Made by a program: the position numbers and the translations under genes. Below are positions 17,008 to 25,387 of a stretch of 64,000 nt of DNA, in pieces. The stretch is taken from assembly GCF_024397895.1 (NCBI RefSeq), contig NZ_CP073346.1, positions 3,472,001 through 3,536,000 of the forward strand, given 5' to 3'. Every line of letters begins with the position of its first letter. The first letter of the stretch is position 1. The notes under the pieces are model-generated. The model searched no databases and had not been told where the DNA came from. It saw only the letters and a program-made list of their open reading frames with translations. The stretch comes from Pseudomonas benzenivorans. Its GTDB lineage: Bacteria; Pseudomonadota; Gammaproteobacteria; Pseudomonadales; Pseudomonadaceae.

Positions 17008-17267
17008 GCGAAGATAGTCAATAGTCTTTATGGTGTTGCTAGGTTTCTGGTTAAGTAGAATCTCCTATTGATTTTTTCATGTGCTGCACGTGCTCTGTTA
17101 GTTTGTGGGGTTGGATTCTCTGATGTCGCTTTTGTTGTAGGTTTAGGCCTGCGCTGATGGCTTTGTTTTTAAGGGGTGTGCTGTTACTTTTATATTTCGA
17201 TGCGCTCTGCGAGTACTCTTTTTTCTTGCGTTTATTCTTGTTCAATTCAGACCCCGTTCCGTAAATA
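17008..17267. other. AT-rich gap between the pilin pair and the ABC cassette
   Basis: About 260 nt of clearly AT-rich sequence, unlike the GC-rich chromosome around it. I see no convincing gene; a 64-codon minus-strand reading frame (17051-17245) is Lys/Gln/Ser-rich and lacks a good ribosome site. The piece CAGACCCCGTTCC (17247-17259) lies just before the permease start. The composition suggests acquired or eroded DNA. It should also contain the promoter of the ABC cassette, but I cannot name a clear -35/-10 pair. Confidence 0.5.
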
Positions 17268-18077
17268 ATGCCTATTTTTCACGATCTCCTGACTGCACTG
17301 CGTCTGGTCCTCAAGGCGAGGTTCGCCGGGTTGGCTGTCGGCATCTTGCTGGTGGTGGGCCTTGCCATGATCTTGTCCGCCTACTTCGGCGGACGCCAGC
17401 CAGCTACCGTGGCGCTGGATGTGGGTTTTTCCACTATCCGCCTGCTGCTGCCGCTGCTGAACGTGCTGCTGGTGCAGGAGTTGTTGTCCCGCGAGTTCGA
17501 CAAGCGCTATTACCTCAGCTCTTTGACCTATCCGCGCGCAAGGCGCAGTCTGCTGTTCGGGCGTTTTGTCGCGGTGCTTACTCTGCTGCTGGGGGTGTTG
17601 CTGGCACTGAGCCTGTTGCAGATTGGTTTAGGGCGCGTAATTGGCGGCATTTACCCCCAGGCAACGCCGATCGCTTTGGGGCAGCCCTATCTGATAGTCA
17701 TGGCCTTTATCGCGCTAGACATGCTGGTTTTGGCAGCGATGGCGACCCTGCTGGCGGTTGTGGCGTCCACGCCGAGCTTTGTGTTGATCGGCACCTTCGG
17801 CTTTATGCTGGTAGCGCGCTCCTATGGGGCCATCATCGACTTGCTCAGCCGTGAGTCCGGGCTAGTAGTAAATGCAGAGGGCTATCGTGCCAGTCTTGGC
17901 GTGCTGGGTTATTTGCTTCCGGACCTTGGTGCGCTGGATATCCGAATGCTGGCGCTCTACGGCAGGCCGGAGTTCCTCCCCGCCGACTGGCCCTGGTTGC
18001 TGCTCTCCAGCCTGGGCTATGCCATCGCCCTGCTGGCGCTGGCGGTGTGGGCGCTGCAACGCAAGCGTTTCGCCTGA
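17268..18077 (+). CDS. ABC-2-type transporter permease
   Basis: A 269-residue inner-membrane protein with about six hydrophobic segments (for example GLAVGILLVVGLAMILSAYF near 23-42 and LIVMAFIALDMLVLAAMATL in the middle). The layout, with an N-terminal anchor followed by LVQELLSREFDKRYYLSSL, is like ABC-2 permeases of the bacteriocin/lipid/antibiotic export group. It is the first of three genes (permease, anchored periplasmic protein, ATPase) with 2-nt or overlapping junctions, so one complex is likely. The substrate is unknown. The start at 17268 is an ATG with no obvious Shine-Dalgarno. Confidence 0.75.
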   Translation: MPIFHDLLTALRLVLKARFAGLAVGILLVVGLAMILSAYFGGRQPATVALDVGFSTIRLLLPLLNVLLVQELLSREFDKRYYLSSLTYPRARRSLLFGRFVAVLTLLLGVLLALSLLQIGLGRVIGGIYPQATPIALGQPYLIVMAFIALDMLVLAAMATLLAVVASTPSFVLIGTFGFMLVARSYGAIIDLLSRESGLVVNAEGYRASLGVLGYLLPDLGALDIRMLALYGRPEFLPADWPWLLLSSLGYAIALLALAVWALQRKRFA

Positions 18078-18079
18078 TC

Positions 18080-18916
18080 ATGGGTAGCCGTGCTTATTTA
18101 CCCCTGGTGTTAGCGCTGCTGGGGTTCGGGCTGTTTTCCGCGGCTTCGCAGTGGCGCACCCAGGTGGCCGAGCAGGCGGCGCCGGTAATCGAGGGCCGCG
18201 TGGTGATCGCCGCGCCGGTGCTGCTGGTGCTGTTCGGTGGCGACCGCTTCCTCGCCGCCAACCTGGAAACCATGCGCCTGGCCGCCACCGGGGTGGACTG
18301 GGGGCAGGCCGATACCGGCTACCTGGTCCGTGCCCAGCGGGAGGTGGCCAAGCTCAATGCCTGCCATGAAGACAACTACTACCTGGCCAACGGCCTGCTC
18401 ACCTGGGGCGGGGCGGACCGTCAGGGCACAGAGGTGCTGCGCCGGGCCATGGCATGTCGCTTCTGGGACGAGCTGCCGGCGTTTTTCTATGGCTTCAATC
18501 AGTGGTTCTTCAACAAGGATATCGCCGAGGCCAGCCGCGCGCTGGACCTGGCGGCGCAGCGGGCGACCGGCAATGCGGCCGGCTTTCGAAAGCTGGCGGT
18601 AATGCTGCAGGCGGAAAGCTTCTCAGACGAGAAGCTGGCATTGAGTTATCTGATTCAGCAGCGCGACGCTGCGAGCGAGCCCAAACTACGCGACATGCTC
18701 GACAAGCGTGTTGTTCGTTTGCAAGGGCTGGTTGCCTTGCGCGAGGCCCAGCGGCAATTCGAGGCCAAGCATGGTGTCTTGAGTGCTCTGGAACAACTGG
18801 TTGAAAGCGGTCTATTGTCCACCTTGCCGGAAGACCCGCTACGCCTCGGATACGAATTGCGAGGAGGTCAGATCATCCTGAAAAAACTAAAGATCGCCGG
18901 AATGGAGGATCAGTAG
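18080..18916 (+). CDS. Membrane-anchored periplasmic helical protein of the ABC cassette
   Basis: A 278-residue protein with one N-terminal transmembrane helix (AYLPLVLALLGFGLFSAAS) and the rest predicted outside the cytoplasm and mostly helical, with alanine-rich TPR-like spacing. The segment LFGGDRFLAANLETMRLAA and two Cys pairs of interest (ACHEDN, AMACRFW) are visible. The C-terminus, LEQLVESGLLSTLPEDPLRLGYELRGG read in parts, resembles the 'LP.DP.G..Y' element of GspG-type pseudopilins and of some TPR proteins. I do not recognise a named family. It starts 2 nt after the permease stop and shares 1 nt with the ATPase start, so it likely belongs to the transporter complex. Confidence 0.65.
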   Translation: MGSRAYLPLVLALLGFGLFSAASQWRTQVAEQAAPVIEGRVVIAAPVLLVLFGGDRFLAANLETMRLAATGVDWGQADTGYLVRAQREVAKLNACHEDNYYLANGLLTWGGADRQGTEVLRRAMACRFWDELPAFFYGFNQWFFNKDIAEASRALDLAAQRATGNAAGFRKLAVMLQAESFSDEKLALSYLIQQRDAASEPKLRDMLDKRVVRLQGLVALREAQRQFEAKHGVLSALEQLVESGLLSTLPEDPLRLGYELRGGQIILKKLKIAGMEDQ

Positions 18917-19869
18917 TGAATGCGGCATTGGAATTTCACGGCGTCAGCCAGACCTTTCGCGTAAAGGGCAAAGCGGTGCAGGCGCTACGCGAGGTCAGCT
19001 TCGACCTGGCTGAGGGCGAGGTGTTCGGCTTCGTCGGCCCCAACGGCGCCGGCAAGTCCACCACCATCAAGGTGATGCTCGATCTGATCAACGACTATTC
19101 CGGCGAGGTATGCCTCTATGGCATGTCATCGCGCAACCCCAAGGCGCGCGAAGGCATCGCCTATGTGCCCGAGTCCCCGGCGTTGTACGAGCAGTTCACG
19201 CCGCTGGAGATCCTGCGCATGGGCCTGTCCATGTACGGCATCAAGCGCAAGGATGCCGATGCCTGGTGTATGCAGTGGCTCGAACGCTTTTCCATTGGCG
19301 CTGCCGCCAAGCGCCGCATTCGCGAGCTGTCCAAGGGCACGGCGCAGCGGGTGGCCTTGGCTCATGCCATGGCCGTGCAGCCCAAGTTATTGATCCTCGA
19401 TGAGCCGCTGTCCGGCCTCGACCCGGTCGGGCGCAAGGACGTGGTAGATATCCTCACCGAGTACAAGCAGCAGGGCGGTGCGATCTTCTTCACCTCCCAT
19501 GTGCTGCATGACGTCGAGCGCATCGCCGACCGCTTCGGCTTCATCAACAAGGGCGAGCTGCTGACCGTGCGCTCTCCGCGCGAGTTGGCGGCGGAGCGGG
19601 CCGATCACATGATCGTGCGGTTCAATGCCGAGCAGCCCCTGGTGTCCGACTCACGGCAGCTGCGTGAGGGTGAGTACGAGTGTGAGGTGACCCAGCAGGC
19701 GTTGCCGGCCTTTATCGCGCACTTGAATCAGGTGGGTGGGCATCTGCTCACGGTCAAGCCAGCGGTATCGCTGGAGACCGTGTTCTTCAAGATACTGGAC
19801 GAAGCCGGCCATAAGAGCGAGGCGTCGCCGGCGTCGACAACACACTCCCGGAGCGGTGTGCCGGCCTAG
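18916..19869 (+). CDS. ABC transporter ATP-binding protein
   Basis: A 317-residue ABC ATPase. Walker A is GPNGAGKST (about 42-50), the signature is RELSKGTAQRVALAHAM (LSKGT, as often in ABC-2 exporters), and Walker B with D-loop is LLILDEPLSGLDPVG; the H-loop is FTSHVLHD. After about residue 215 there is a C-terminal regulatory extension, common in ABC-2 ATPases, ending in a Ser/Thr-rich tail. The GTG at 18916 overlaps the previous stop (TAGTG), with GGAGG about 9 nt upstream. It is the last gene of the cassette and precedes nadC, which is convergent. Confidence 0.9.
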   Translation: MNAALEFHGVSQTFRVKGKAVQALREVSFDLAEGEVFGFVGPNGAGKSTTIKVMLDLINDYSGEVCLYGMSSRNPKAREGIAYVPESPALYEQFTPLEILRMGLSMYGIKRKDADAWCMQWLERFSIGAAAKRRIRELSKGTAQRVALAHAMAVQPKLLILDEPLSGLDPVGRKDVVDILTEYKQQGGAIFFTSHVLHDVERIADRFGFINKGELLTVRSPRELAAERADHMIVRFNAEQPLVSDSRQLREGEYECEVTQQALPAFIAHLNQVGGHLLTVKPAVSLETVFFKILDEAGHKSEASPASTTHSRSGVPA

Positions 19870-19958
19870 GCTGGGGTGCCACTCAGGCGTCGACCGGTGG
19901 GAGCAGTTCTTTGTATGGGCGCTGGGGCAGTGTGCGCTCATTGCACCTGGACAGTTAG

Positions 19959-20807
19959 TTACAGGCTCAAGCGCATCGACAGATCCACCGCCTTCACATC
20001 CTTGGTCAGCGCGCCAATCGAGACATAATCCACCCCGGTCTCGGCGATCGTGCGCAAGGTGCTTTCGTTGACCCCGCCCGAGGCCTCCAGCTTGGCGCGA
20101 CCCTGGGTGATGGCCACGGCCTGGCGCATGTCGGCCAGCGACAGTTCGTCGAGCATGACGATATCGGCGCCGGCGTCCAGCGCTTCGCGCAGTTCTTCCA
20201 GACTCTCAACTTCGACTTCCACCGGCTTGCCGGGGGCGATCTGGTGGGCGGCTTTTACCGCCGCTTCGATGCCGCCGCAGGCGGCGATGTGGTTTTCCTT
20301 GATCAGGAAGGCGTCGAACAGGCCGATGCGGTGGTTGTGGCAGCCGCCGCAGGTGACGGCGTATTTCTGCGCCAGACGCAGGCCGGGCAGGGTCTTGCGG
20401 GTGTCGAGCAGTTTCACTGCGGTGCCCTGTACCAGGTCGGCATAGTGCTGGCAGCGGGTCGCCACGGCGGACAGGGTCTGCAGGAAATTCAGGGCGCTGC
20501 GCTCGCCGCTCAGCAGAGCGCGGGCCGGACCCTCCAGGTGGAACAGGGCGTGGTTGGCGGCGACCCGTTCGCCGTCGCGCACTTCCCAATGCACCGTGAC
20601 CCGCGGATCGAGCTGGCGAAACACCGCGTCGACCCAGGCGGTACCGCAGACCACCGCCGCCTCGCGGGTGATCACCGTGGCGTGGGCCAGGCGCTGTTCC
20701 GGGATCAGCTGGGCGGTGATGTCGCCGCTGCCGATGTCCTCGCTCAGAGCGCGGCGCACGTTGGCCTCGATTTCGGCGGTCAGGTCGGCGAGGGTTAGGT
20801 TGGGCAT
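19959..20807 (-). CDS. nadC: Nicotinate-nucleotide pyrophosphorylase (carboxylating)
   Basis: A 282-residue quinolinate phosphoribosyltransferase. It converts quinolinate and PRPP to nicotinate mononucleotide in de novo NAD synthesis. Visible family motifs are [14 protein letters not shown] near the start, [47 protein letters not shown] and [22 protein letters not shown] at the end. The ATG at 20807 ([14 protein letters not shown]) has GGAG upstream and gives the usual Pseudomonas length. It is convergent with the ABC cassette and marks the far border of the variable pilin region. Confidence 0.97.
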   Translation of the reverse strand: MPNLTLADLTAEIEANVRRALSEDIGSGDITAQLIPEQRLAHATVITREAAVVCGTAWVDAVFRQLDPRVTVHWEVRDGERVAANHALFHLEGPARALLSGERSALNFLQTLSAVATRCQHYADLVQGTAVKLLDTRKTLPGLRLAQKYAVTCGGCHNHRIGLFDAFLIKENHIAACGGIEAAVKAAHQIAPGKPVEVEVESLEELREALDAGADIVMLDELSLADMRQAVAITQGRAKLEASGGVNESTLRTIAETGVDYVSIGALTKDVKAVDLSMRLSL

Positions 20808-21239
20808 GACGGGCTCCACTGGCTGAGTGGGGCGATTATAGGGATAGCGGGCGCCGATTGGCAGCTGCGGTCTGCGCGTGGCCAGGGTCGGCCAGCTGCT
20901 ACTGTTAAAAGGATCGTCGGCGGGTTTTGCACTCTGAGGCCTGCGCTGGTGATCTGGCGCTCGCTTTGGTCGATCGCGACCGGTTGTCCGCTATTTGGCG
21001 GAATATGTCAGCGCGGCGCTGCGTTTGTCGTGTGCAGCTGGCCGTTCGGCAGCTGACGCGTTACATCTGTGACCTGGGTCATGTCTGGAGTAGAAGTCTG
21101 CTCGGTGCGCAAAGGTGCGTCCCTATAATGACTTTACTTTTTGGGATGTTGACGCCAGGACCTTGACGTTACGGATGACGCCCAGTTGATCGCAGTGCAG
21201 ACCATTACGCCCCAGGGGACGGTCTGCAGGAGGCTAGGA
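20808..21239 (+). promoter_or_regulatory. Intergenic region upstream of the second DUF1631 gene
   Basis: 432 nt between divergent nadC and the DUF1631 gene, with no gene that I can support. TATAAT at 21124-21129 is a perfect -10 box about 110 nt before the DUF1631 start, but the -35 at the right distance is poor. An imperfect hairpin CAGCTGGCCG / CGGCAGCTG lies at 21035-21055. AGGAGG (21228-21233) is a strong Shine-Dalgarno for the gene. Confidence 0.5.
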
Positions 21240-23531
21240 ATGAAGACTGATGCGAAAGTGGTGCACCTGAGCAAGGTGGCCCCTGAGCAATCGCCCACTT
21301 CGCCGTTAGGAAGACTGCCCGTGGCGCTCATTCAGGTGCGTGACAAGGCTGCCCAGCAGCTCAAGCAGGCATTGCAGGCGCTGTTCGACAATGCCGACGA
21401 CACCCTGTTCGAGATGGCCGATCGCGCCACCAGCAACGCCGAGCAGAACAGTTTCTTCGAGGCCATGCGCGATCTGCGTCTGAAGCGCAAGAACATCGAG
21501 CGCGGCTTCCTGCAGAAGGTCTTCGAATCCTTTTCCACGCTCAACCAATACGAAATCGGCAAGCCGCCGGCCCTGGATGCCATGTCGTTCGACAGCCTGT
21601 CCCTGGTGCAGAACGATGAGCTCGAGGAAACGGTGGCCCTGGATGCCATGGTGGCCAAGGTCATGAGCCGCGACAGCATGGCCGTCAGCCACCTGACCGC
21701 GCGGCTCAATGCCATGGTCAGCCGCAAGCTCGACGACCGCTCCAACCCGCTCGGGCCCGCCGCGCTCTGTGAGGCTTTCCTGCAGTCCTGTAGCGGCCTG
21801 GGCGTGGAGATCAGGGTCAAGCTGATCATCCTCAAGCTGTTCGAAAAGTACGTGCTGGGCGATCTCGATCAGCTGTACGCGGAGGCTAACCAGGCCCTGA
21901 TCGAGGCGGGCGTATTGCCGGAGTTGAAGTCGACGCCCGCGCGCCGCCAGCCTAGGCGTGCAGCCGGGTCCTCGGCCGCGACGGGCGAGGGCGCCGGCAC
22001 GCAGCCCGTCGGCGGCGAACATGCCGAGCAGAGCGTGCAGGAGGTGTTCGGCGCCCTGCAGGAGCTGCTGTCCCAGGCCCGCGGCAGTGTGATCCCGCGG
22101 CGCGAGATGCCCGCCGACGCCACGCCCATCTCCAGTCATGACCTGATGCGCCTGCTGTCCTATATGCAGCAGCGCGCGCCGGTGCAGGTCGCAGATGACT
22201 TCGACGTGCGCGACCAGCTCGGCCAGTTGCTCACGCGGGCCAGCGCCAAGACCGGCAAGGCGCGGGTGGTGGGCGAGGTCGACGAGGACGTGATCAACCT
22301 GGTGGCGATGCTGTTCGAGTTCATCCTCGATGACCGCACCCTGCCGGATTCTCTGAAGGCGCTGATCGGCCGCATGCAGATTCCGATGCTCAAGGTTGCG
22401 GTACTCGACAAGACCTTCTTCGGTCGCGGCAGTCACCCGGCGCGGCGCCTGCTCAACGAGATCGCCTCGGCGGCGCTCGGCTGGAGCGAGCAGGACGATG
22501 CCCGGCGCGACAGCCTGTTCCAGAAGATTGAGCAGGTGGTGCAGCGCCTGCTCAATGACTTCGTCGACGATCCGGCGATCTTCTCCGAACTGCTCGCCGA
22601 TTTTCTGGCCTTCACCGGCGATGAGCGTCGGCGCAGCGAGCTGCTCGAGCAGCGCACCCGCGATGCCGAGGAAGGCAGCGCCAAGGCCGAGCTGGCTCGG
22701 CGCCAGGTCGAACAGGCCCTGAATGAACGCCTGCTCGGCAAGACCCTGCCGGAAGTGGTGGTGCGCCTGCTGCGTGAGGCCTGGAGCAAGGTGCTGATGC
22801 TGACCTGCCTGAAGCACGGCGTGGACTCGCCGCAGTGGCAGGCGGCGCTGGCGACCATGGACGATCTGGTCTGGAGCGTGGCGCCGCACGAGGATCCGGA
22901 AGCGCGCCTGCGCCTGCTGGAACTGGTCCCGGGGCTGCTCAAGGCGCTGCGCGAAGGCATGGCCAGCGCGGCGTTCGACCCGTTCTCCACCGGCGAGTTC
23001 TTCAGCCAGCTGGAGGCGCTGCATGTGCAGGCGTTCCAGCGCTTCAAGCGGCCGTTGGCCGAGGCTCCGGAAGTCGACGAGACGCAGCGCGCGGCGCTGG
23101 CCGAGGCGGGAATCGAGTTGCCGCTGCTCGAACTGCCGCCGGACGAGGAGGCCGCCGCTGCACCCATGGTGGAGGTGGTCGAGGAGATCGTCCTGCTGGC
23201 GCCGGGCGAGCGGCGCGCCGCGGAGCCTGAAGTGAATCTGCCGGATGACGACGAATCGCTGCAGCAGGTGGACAACCTGCGGGTCGGCAGCTGGGTCGAG
23301 TTCCAGGAGGATGACGAACACAAGCTGCGCTGCAAGCTGGCGGCGGTGATCAAACCCACCGGCAAGTACATCTTCGTCAATCGCACCGGCATGAAGGTGC
23401 TGGAGAAGTCCCGCATGGGCCTGGCGGTGGAGTTCCGCCGCTGCGCGATCCGTCTGCTCGACGACGCGCTGCTGTTCGATCGCGCGCTGGAGTCGGTGAT
23501 CGGCAACCTGCGCAAGCTCAAGGGCGCCTGA
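21240..23531 (+). CDS. DUF1631 domain protein (second paralogue)
   Basis: A 763-residue cytoplasmic protein, paralogous to that at 4008-6395. Shared blocks are DDTLFEMADRATSNAEQ with FFEAMRDLRLKRKNIER near the N-terminus, LVAMLFEFILDDRTLPDSLK in the middle, and a C-terminal beta-rich segment (VGSWVEFQEDDEHKLRCKL, then KYIFVNRTGMKVL). The low-complexity linker is shorter than in the first paralogue. The ATG at 21240 has AGGAGG 6 nt upstream; an in-frame ATC... reading from 21186 is not needed. It lies between nadC and ampD, the position of a DUF1631 gene in P. aeruginosa. Its function is unknown. The barrel-like C-terminus may be a degenerate PilZ-type domain (inference). Confidence 0.87.
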   Translation: MKTDAKVVHLSKVAPEQSPTSPLGRLPVALIQVRDKAAQQLKQALQALFDNADDTLFEMADRATSNAEQNSFFEAMRDLRLKRKNIERGFLQKVFESFSTLNQYEIGKPPALDAMSFDSLSLVQNDELEETVALDAMVAKVMSRDSMAVSHLTARLNAMVSRKLDDRSNPLGPAALCEAFLQSCSGLGVEIRVKLIILKLFEKYVLGDLDQLYAEANQALIEAGVLPELKSTPARRQPRRAAGSSAATGEGAGTQPVGGEHAEQSVQEVFGALQELLSQARGSVIPRREMPADATPISSHDLMRLLSYMQQRAPVQVADDFDVRDQLGQLLTRASAKTGKARVVGEVDEDVINLVAMLFEFILDDRTLPDSLKALIGRMQIPMLKVAVLDKTFFGRGSHPARRLLNEIASAALGWSEQDDARRDSLFQKIEQVVQRLLNDFVDDPAIFSELLADFLAFTGDERRRSELLEQRTRDAEEGSAKAELARRQVEQALNERLLGKTLPEVVVRLLREAWSKVLMLTCLKHGVDSPQWQAALATMDDLVWSVAPHEDPEARLRLLELVPGLLKALREGMASAAFDPFSTGEFFSQLEALHVQAFQRFKRPLAEAPEVDETQRAALAEAGIELPLLELPPDEEAAAAPMVEVVEEIVLLAPGERRAAEPEVNLPDDDESLQQVDNLRVGSWVEFQEDDEHKLRCKLAAVIKPTGKYIFVNRTGMKVLEKSRMGLAVEFRRCAIRLLDDALLFDRALESVIGNLRKLKGA

Positions 23532-23646
23532 CACTGGCGAGCGCCGTCGACACGGGGCGAAGCGGGCGCTGGGTCTCAAGGAGGCGTGCAAGGCTTGGCC
23601 GCGCTGCACGGCTGCTCTAGAGTGAGGGCTCGACCAAGGAGCCGAT

Positions 23647-24210
23647 ATGCAGCTGGATCCTCACAGTGGCTGGTGCGCCGGCATCCGCCACTGCCCTTCG
23701 CCCAACTTCAATGCGCGCCCGCACGGGGAAATCTCCCTGCTGGTGATCCACAACATCAGCCTGCCGCCGGGCCAGTTCGGCACCGGCAAGGTGCAGGAAT
23801 TCTTCCAGAACCGCCTTTCGGCCGACGAGCATCCGTATTTCGCGACCATCGCGGCGATGCAGGTGTCGGCGCATTTTCTGATCGAGCGCGACGGCGTGAT
23901 CACCCAGTTCGTATCCTGCCGCGCACGCGCCTGGCACGCCGGGCAGTCCTGCTTCGACGGGCGGGAAAACTGCAACGATTTCTCCCTCGGCATCGAGCTG
24001 GAAGGCACCGACGAGCAGCCCTTCAGCGAGGCGCAGTACGCTGCCCTGGAGGCGCTGATCCGCGAGTTACAGCGCTGCTATCCGGCACTCACTTCGCAAC
24101 GCATATGTGGGCACAGTGACATAGCCCCGACGCGCAAGACCGATCCCGGTCCGGCATTCGACTGGTCGCGCTTGCGCGCGGCACTGAAGGACAACAAGGA
24201 GGCGTCATGA
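23647..24210 (+). CDS. ampD: 1,6-anhydro-N-acetylmuramyl-L-alanine amidase AmpD
   Basis: A 187-residue cytoplasmic zinc amidase that recycles cell-wall fragments by cutting the peptide from anhydromuropeptides. Loss of AmpD derepresses chromosomal AmpC beta-lactamase through AmpR in Pseudomonas. The zinc and catalytic motifs are LLVIHNIS (His), FLIERDG, ARAWHAG, SLGIELEG and ICGHSDIAPTRKTDPGPAFDW (split: GHSDIAP, then RKTDPGPAFDW). There is no signal peptide, which separates it from periplasmic AmpDh proteins. It overlaps ampE by 4 nt. Confidence 0.97.
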   Translation: MQLDPHSGWCAGIRHCPSPNFNARPHGEISLLVIHNISLPPGQFGTGKVQEFFQNRLSADEHPYFATIAAMQVSAHFLIERDGVITQFVSCRARAWHAGQSCFDGRENCNDFSLGIELEGTDEQPFSEAQYAALEALIRELQRCYPALTSQRICGHSDIAPTRKTDPGPAFDWSRLRAALKDNKEAS

Positions 24211-25043
24211 GTTTTCTGGTGCTGTTGCTGGTGCTGTGGGTCGAGAAATTTTCCGCCTGGCGCAATGTCATCCAGCAGGACGGACCCTGGTTGCGTCTGC
24301 TGGCGAAGTCCGAGCAGCAGCCGGACTTTATCGAAAGTCCGTGGTTGGGCATCGCCCTGCTGGTGGTGCTGCCGCTGCTGGCCCTGACCCTGGTACTGTC
24401 CGTGCTCGAGCCGTTGCTCTACGGCTGGCTGGCTCTGCCGGTGCATCTGCTGGTGCTGATCTACAGCCTCGGCCGCGGCGACCTGCTGGCGGCCCTGGGC
24501 CCGTTCCGCGACAGCTGGCGGCGCGGGGATACCGAGGCCGCCTACCTGGTGGCGCGGCGCGACCTGGCCCTGGACGCCGATGCCGAGGGCGCGCTGCTGC
24601 AGCGCGTGCAGGGGCACATGCTGTGGCAGGCCTACCAGAGCTTCTTCGCGGTGATCTTCTGGTATGCCCTGCTCGGTCCCCTGGCGGCCCTGGCGTATCG
24701 CCTGCTGGCCCTCTTGGGCGAGCACGCCCAGCAGTCGGCCCTGCGCGAGCGCGCGGTACACCTGCGGCATGCTTTCGACTGGCTGCCGGCCCGCGTGCTG
24801 GCGGCGAGCTTCGCCCTGGTCGGCAATTTTGTCGCGGTCAACCGGGCGCTGTTGCACGAGCTGTTGAGCTGGGATATCAGCGCCGCCCAGCTGGTGATCA
24901 ACGTCGGTCGTGCGGCCTGCGAGATTCCGGAGCCGGAGCTCGGCGAGGCGGGGGTCGGCAGCCTGGACAGCCTGTGGCAGCTGCTGGTGCGCGCCGCGGT
25001 GCTCTGGTACGCGGCATTCGCCCTGTGGACCCTGTTCCTCTAG
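24207..25043 (+). CDS. ampE: Regulatory signaling modulator protein AmpE
   Basis: A 278-residue inner-membrane protein of the AmpE/CobD-like family. Hydrophobic segments are visible at the N-terminus (SFLVLLLVLWVEKFSAW), at WLGIALLVVLPLLALTLVL, in the middle (FFAVIFWYALLGPLAALAYR) and at the C-terminus (RAAVLWYAAFALWTLFL). It has the family elements VARRDLALDA and SLLGEHAQ-like helices. AmpE is encoded with AmpD and is thought to act in the same peptidoglycan-recycling and beta-lactamase pathway; its reaction is unknown. The start ATG overlaps the ampD stop (ATGA). Confidence 0.93.
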   Translation: MSFLVLLLVLWVEKFSAWRNVIQQDGPWLRLLAKSEQQPDFIESPWLGIALLVVLPLLALTLVLSVLEPLLYGWLALPVHLLVLIYSLGRGDLLAALGPFRDSWRRGDTEAAYLVARRDLALDADAEGALLQRVQGHMLWQAYQSFFAVIFWYALLGPLAALAYRLLALLGEHAQQSALRERAVHLRHAFDWLPARVLAASFALVGNFVAVNRALLHELLSWDISAAQLVINVGRAACEIPEPELGEAGVGSLDSLWQLLVRAAVLWYAAFALWTLFL

Positions 25044-25210
25044 CCCGCCGGTCCCCGCTGGAAAAACGGCCGGGCACGACAGTTCTTACCTTCGGCGCGA
25101 TAAAGGCGGGGTCCTCGGCCGTCGCGCGGCCCTTCACTGACCGGCAACCCGCGTCGTCAGGCGTCGGGATCAGTGTGTTCGCGCGGTGCCGCCGCTGCGC
25201 CTGTTTAACC

Positions 25211-25237
25211 TTAAGTTACACAGGCGCCTGTCGATAA
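25211..25237 (+). promoter_or_regulatory. Putative FliA (sigma-28) promoter of the chemoreceptor gene
   Basis: TTAA (25211-25214), 15 nt, then GTCGATAA (25230-25237) is close to the flagellar consensus TAAA-N15-GCCGATAA. It lies in the 344-nt gap between ampE and the chemoreceptor, about 150 nt upstream of the start; the rest of the gap shows no gene. FliA control is common for chemoreceptors in Pseudomonas. Confidence 0.6.
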
Positions 25238-25387
25238 CGGGTATATAAGACGCCGTGCTCGACCAGTGCCCCGCTTGGAGTCAGTCCGGGCGCTCGGGTC
25301 GAGTTGCAGGGATCGCCAGCGCCGCCGTCAGCAAGTCCGCGCCACCGACCTTGTACACGCCACAACAATTACAACGGGAGACGTCTT

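Noticed and set aside
17051-17245. 64-codon minus-strand reading frame in the AT-rich gap after the pilin pair
   Set aside because: Low-complexity Lys/Gln/Ser-rich product, no convincing ribosome site, and it arises from T-rich plus-strand DNA.
12057-19958. Mobile element or prophage at the pilin locus
   Set aside because: No transposase, integrase or terminal repeats are visible. Replacement by homologous recombination in conserved flanks is simpler.
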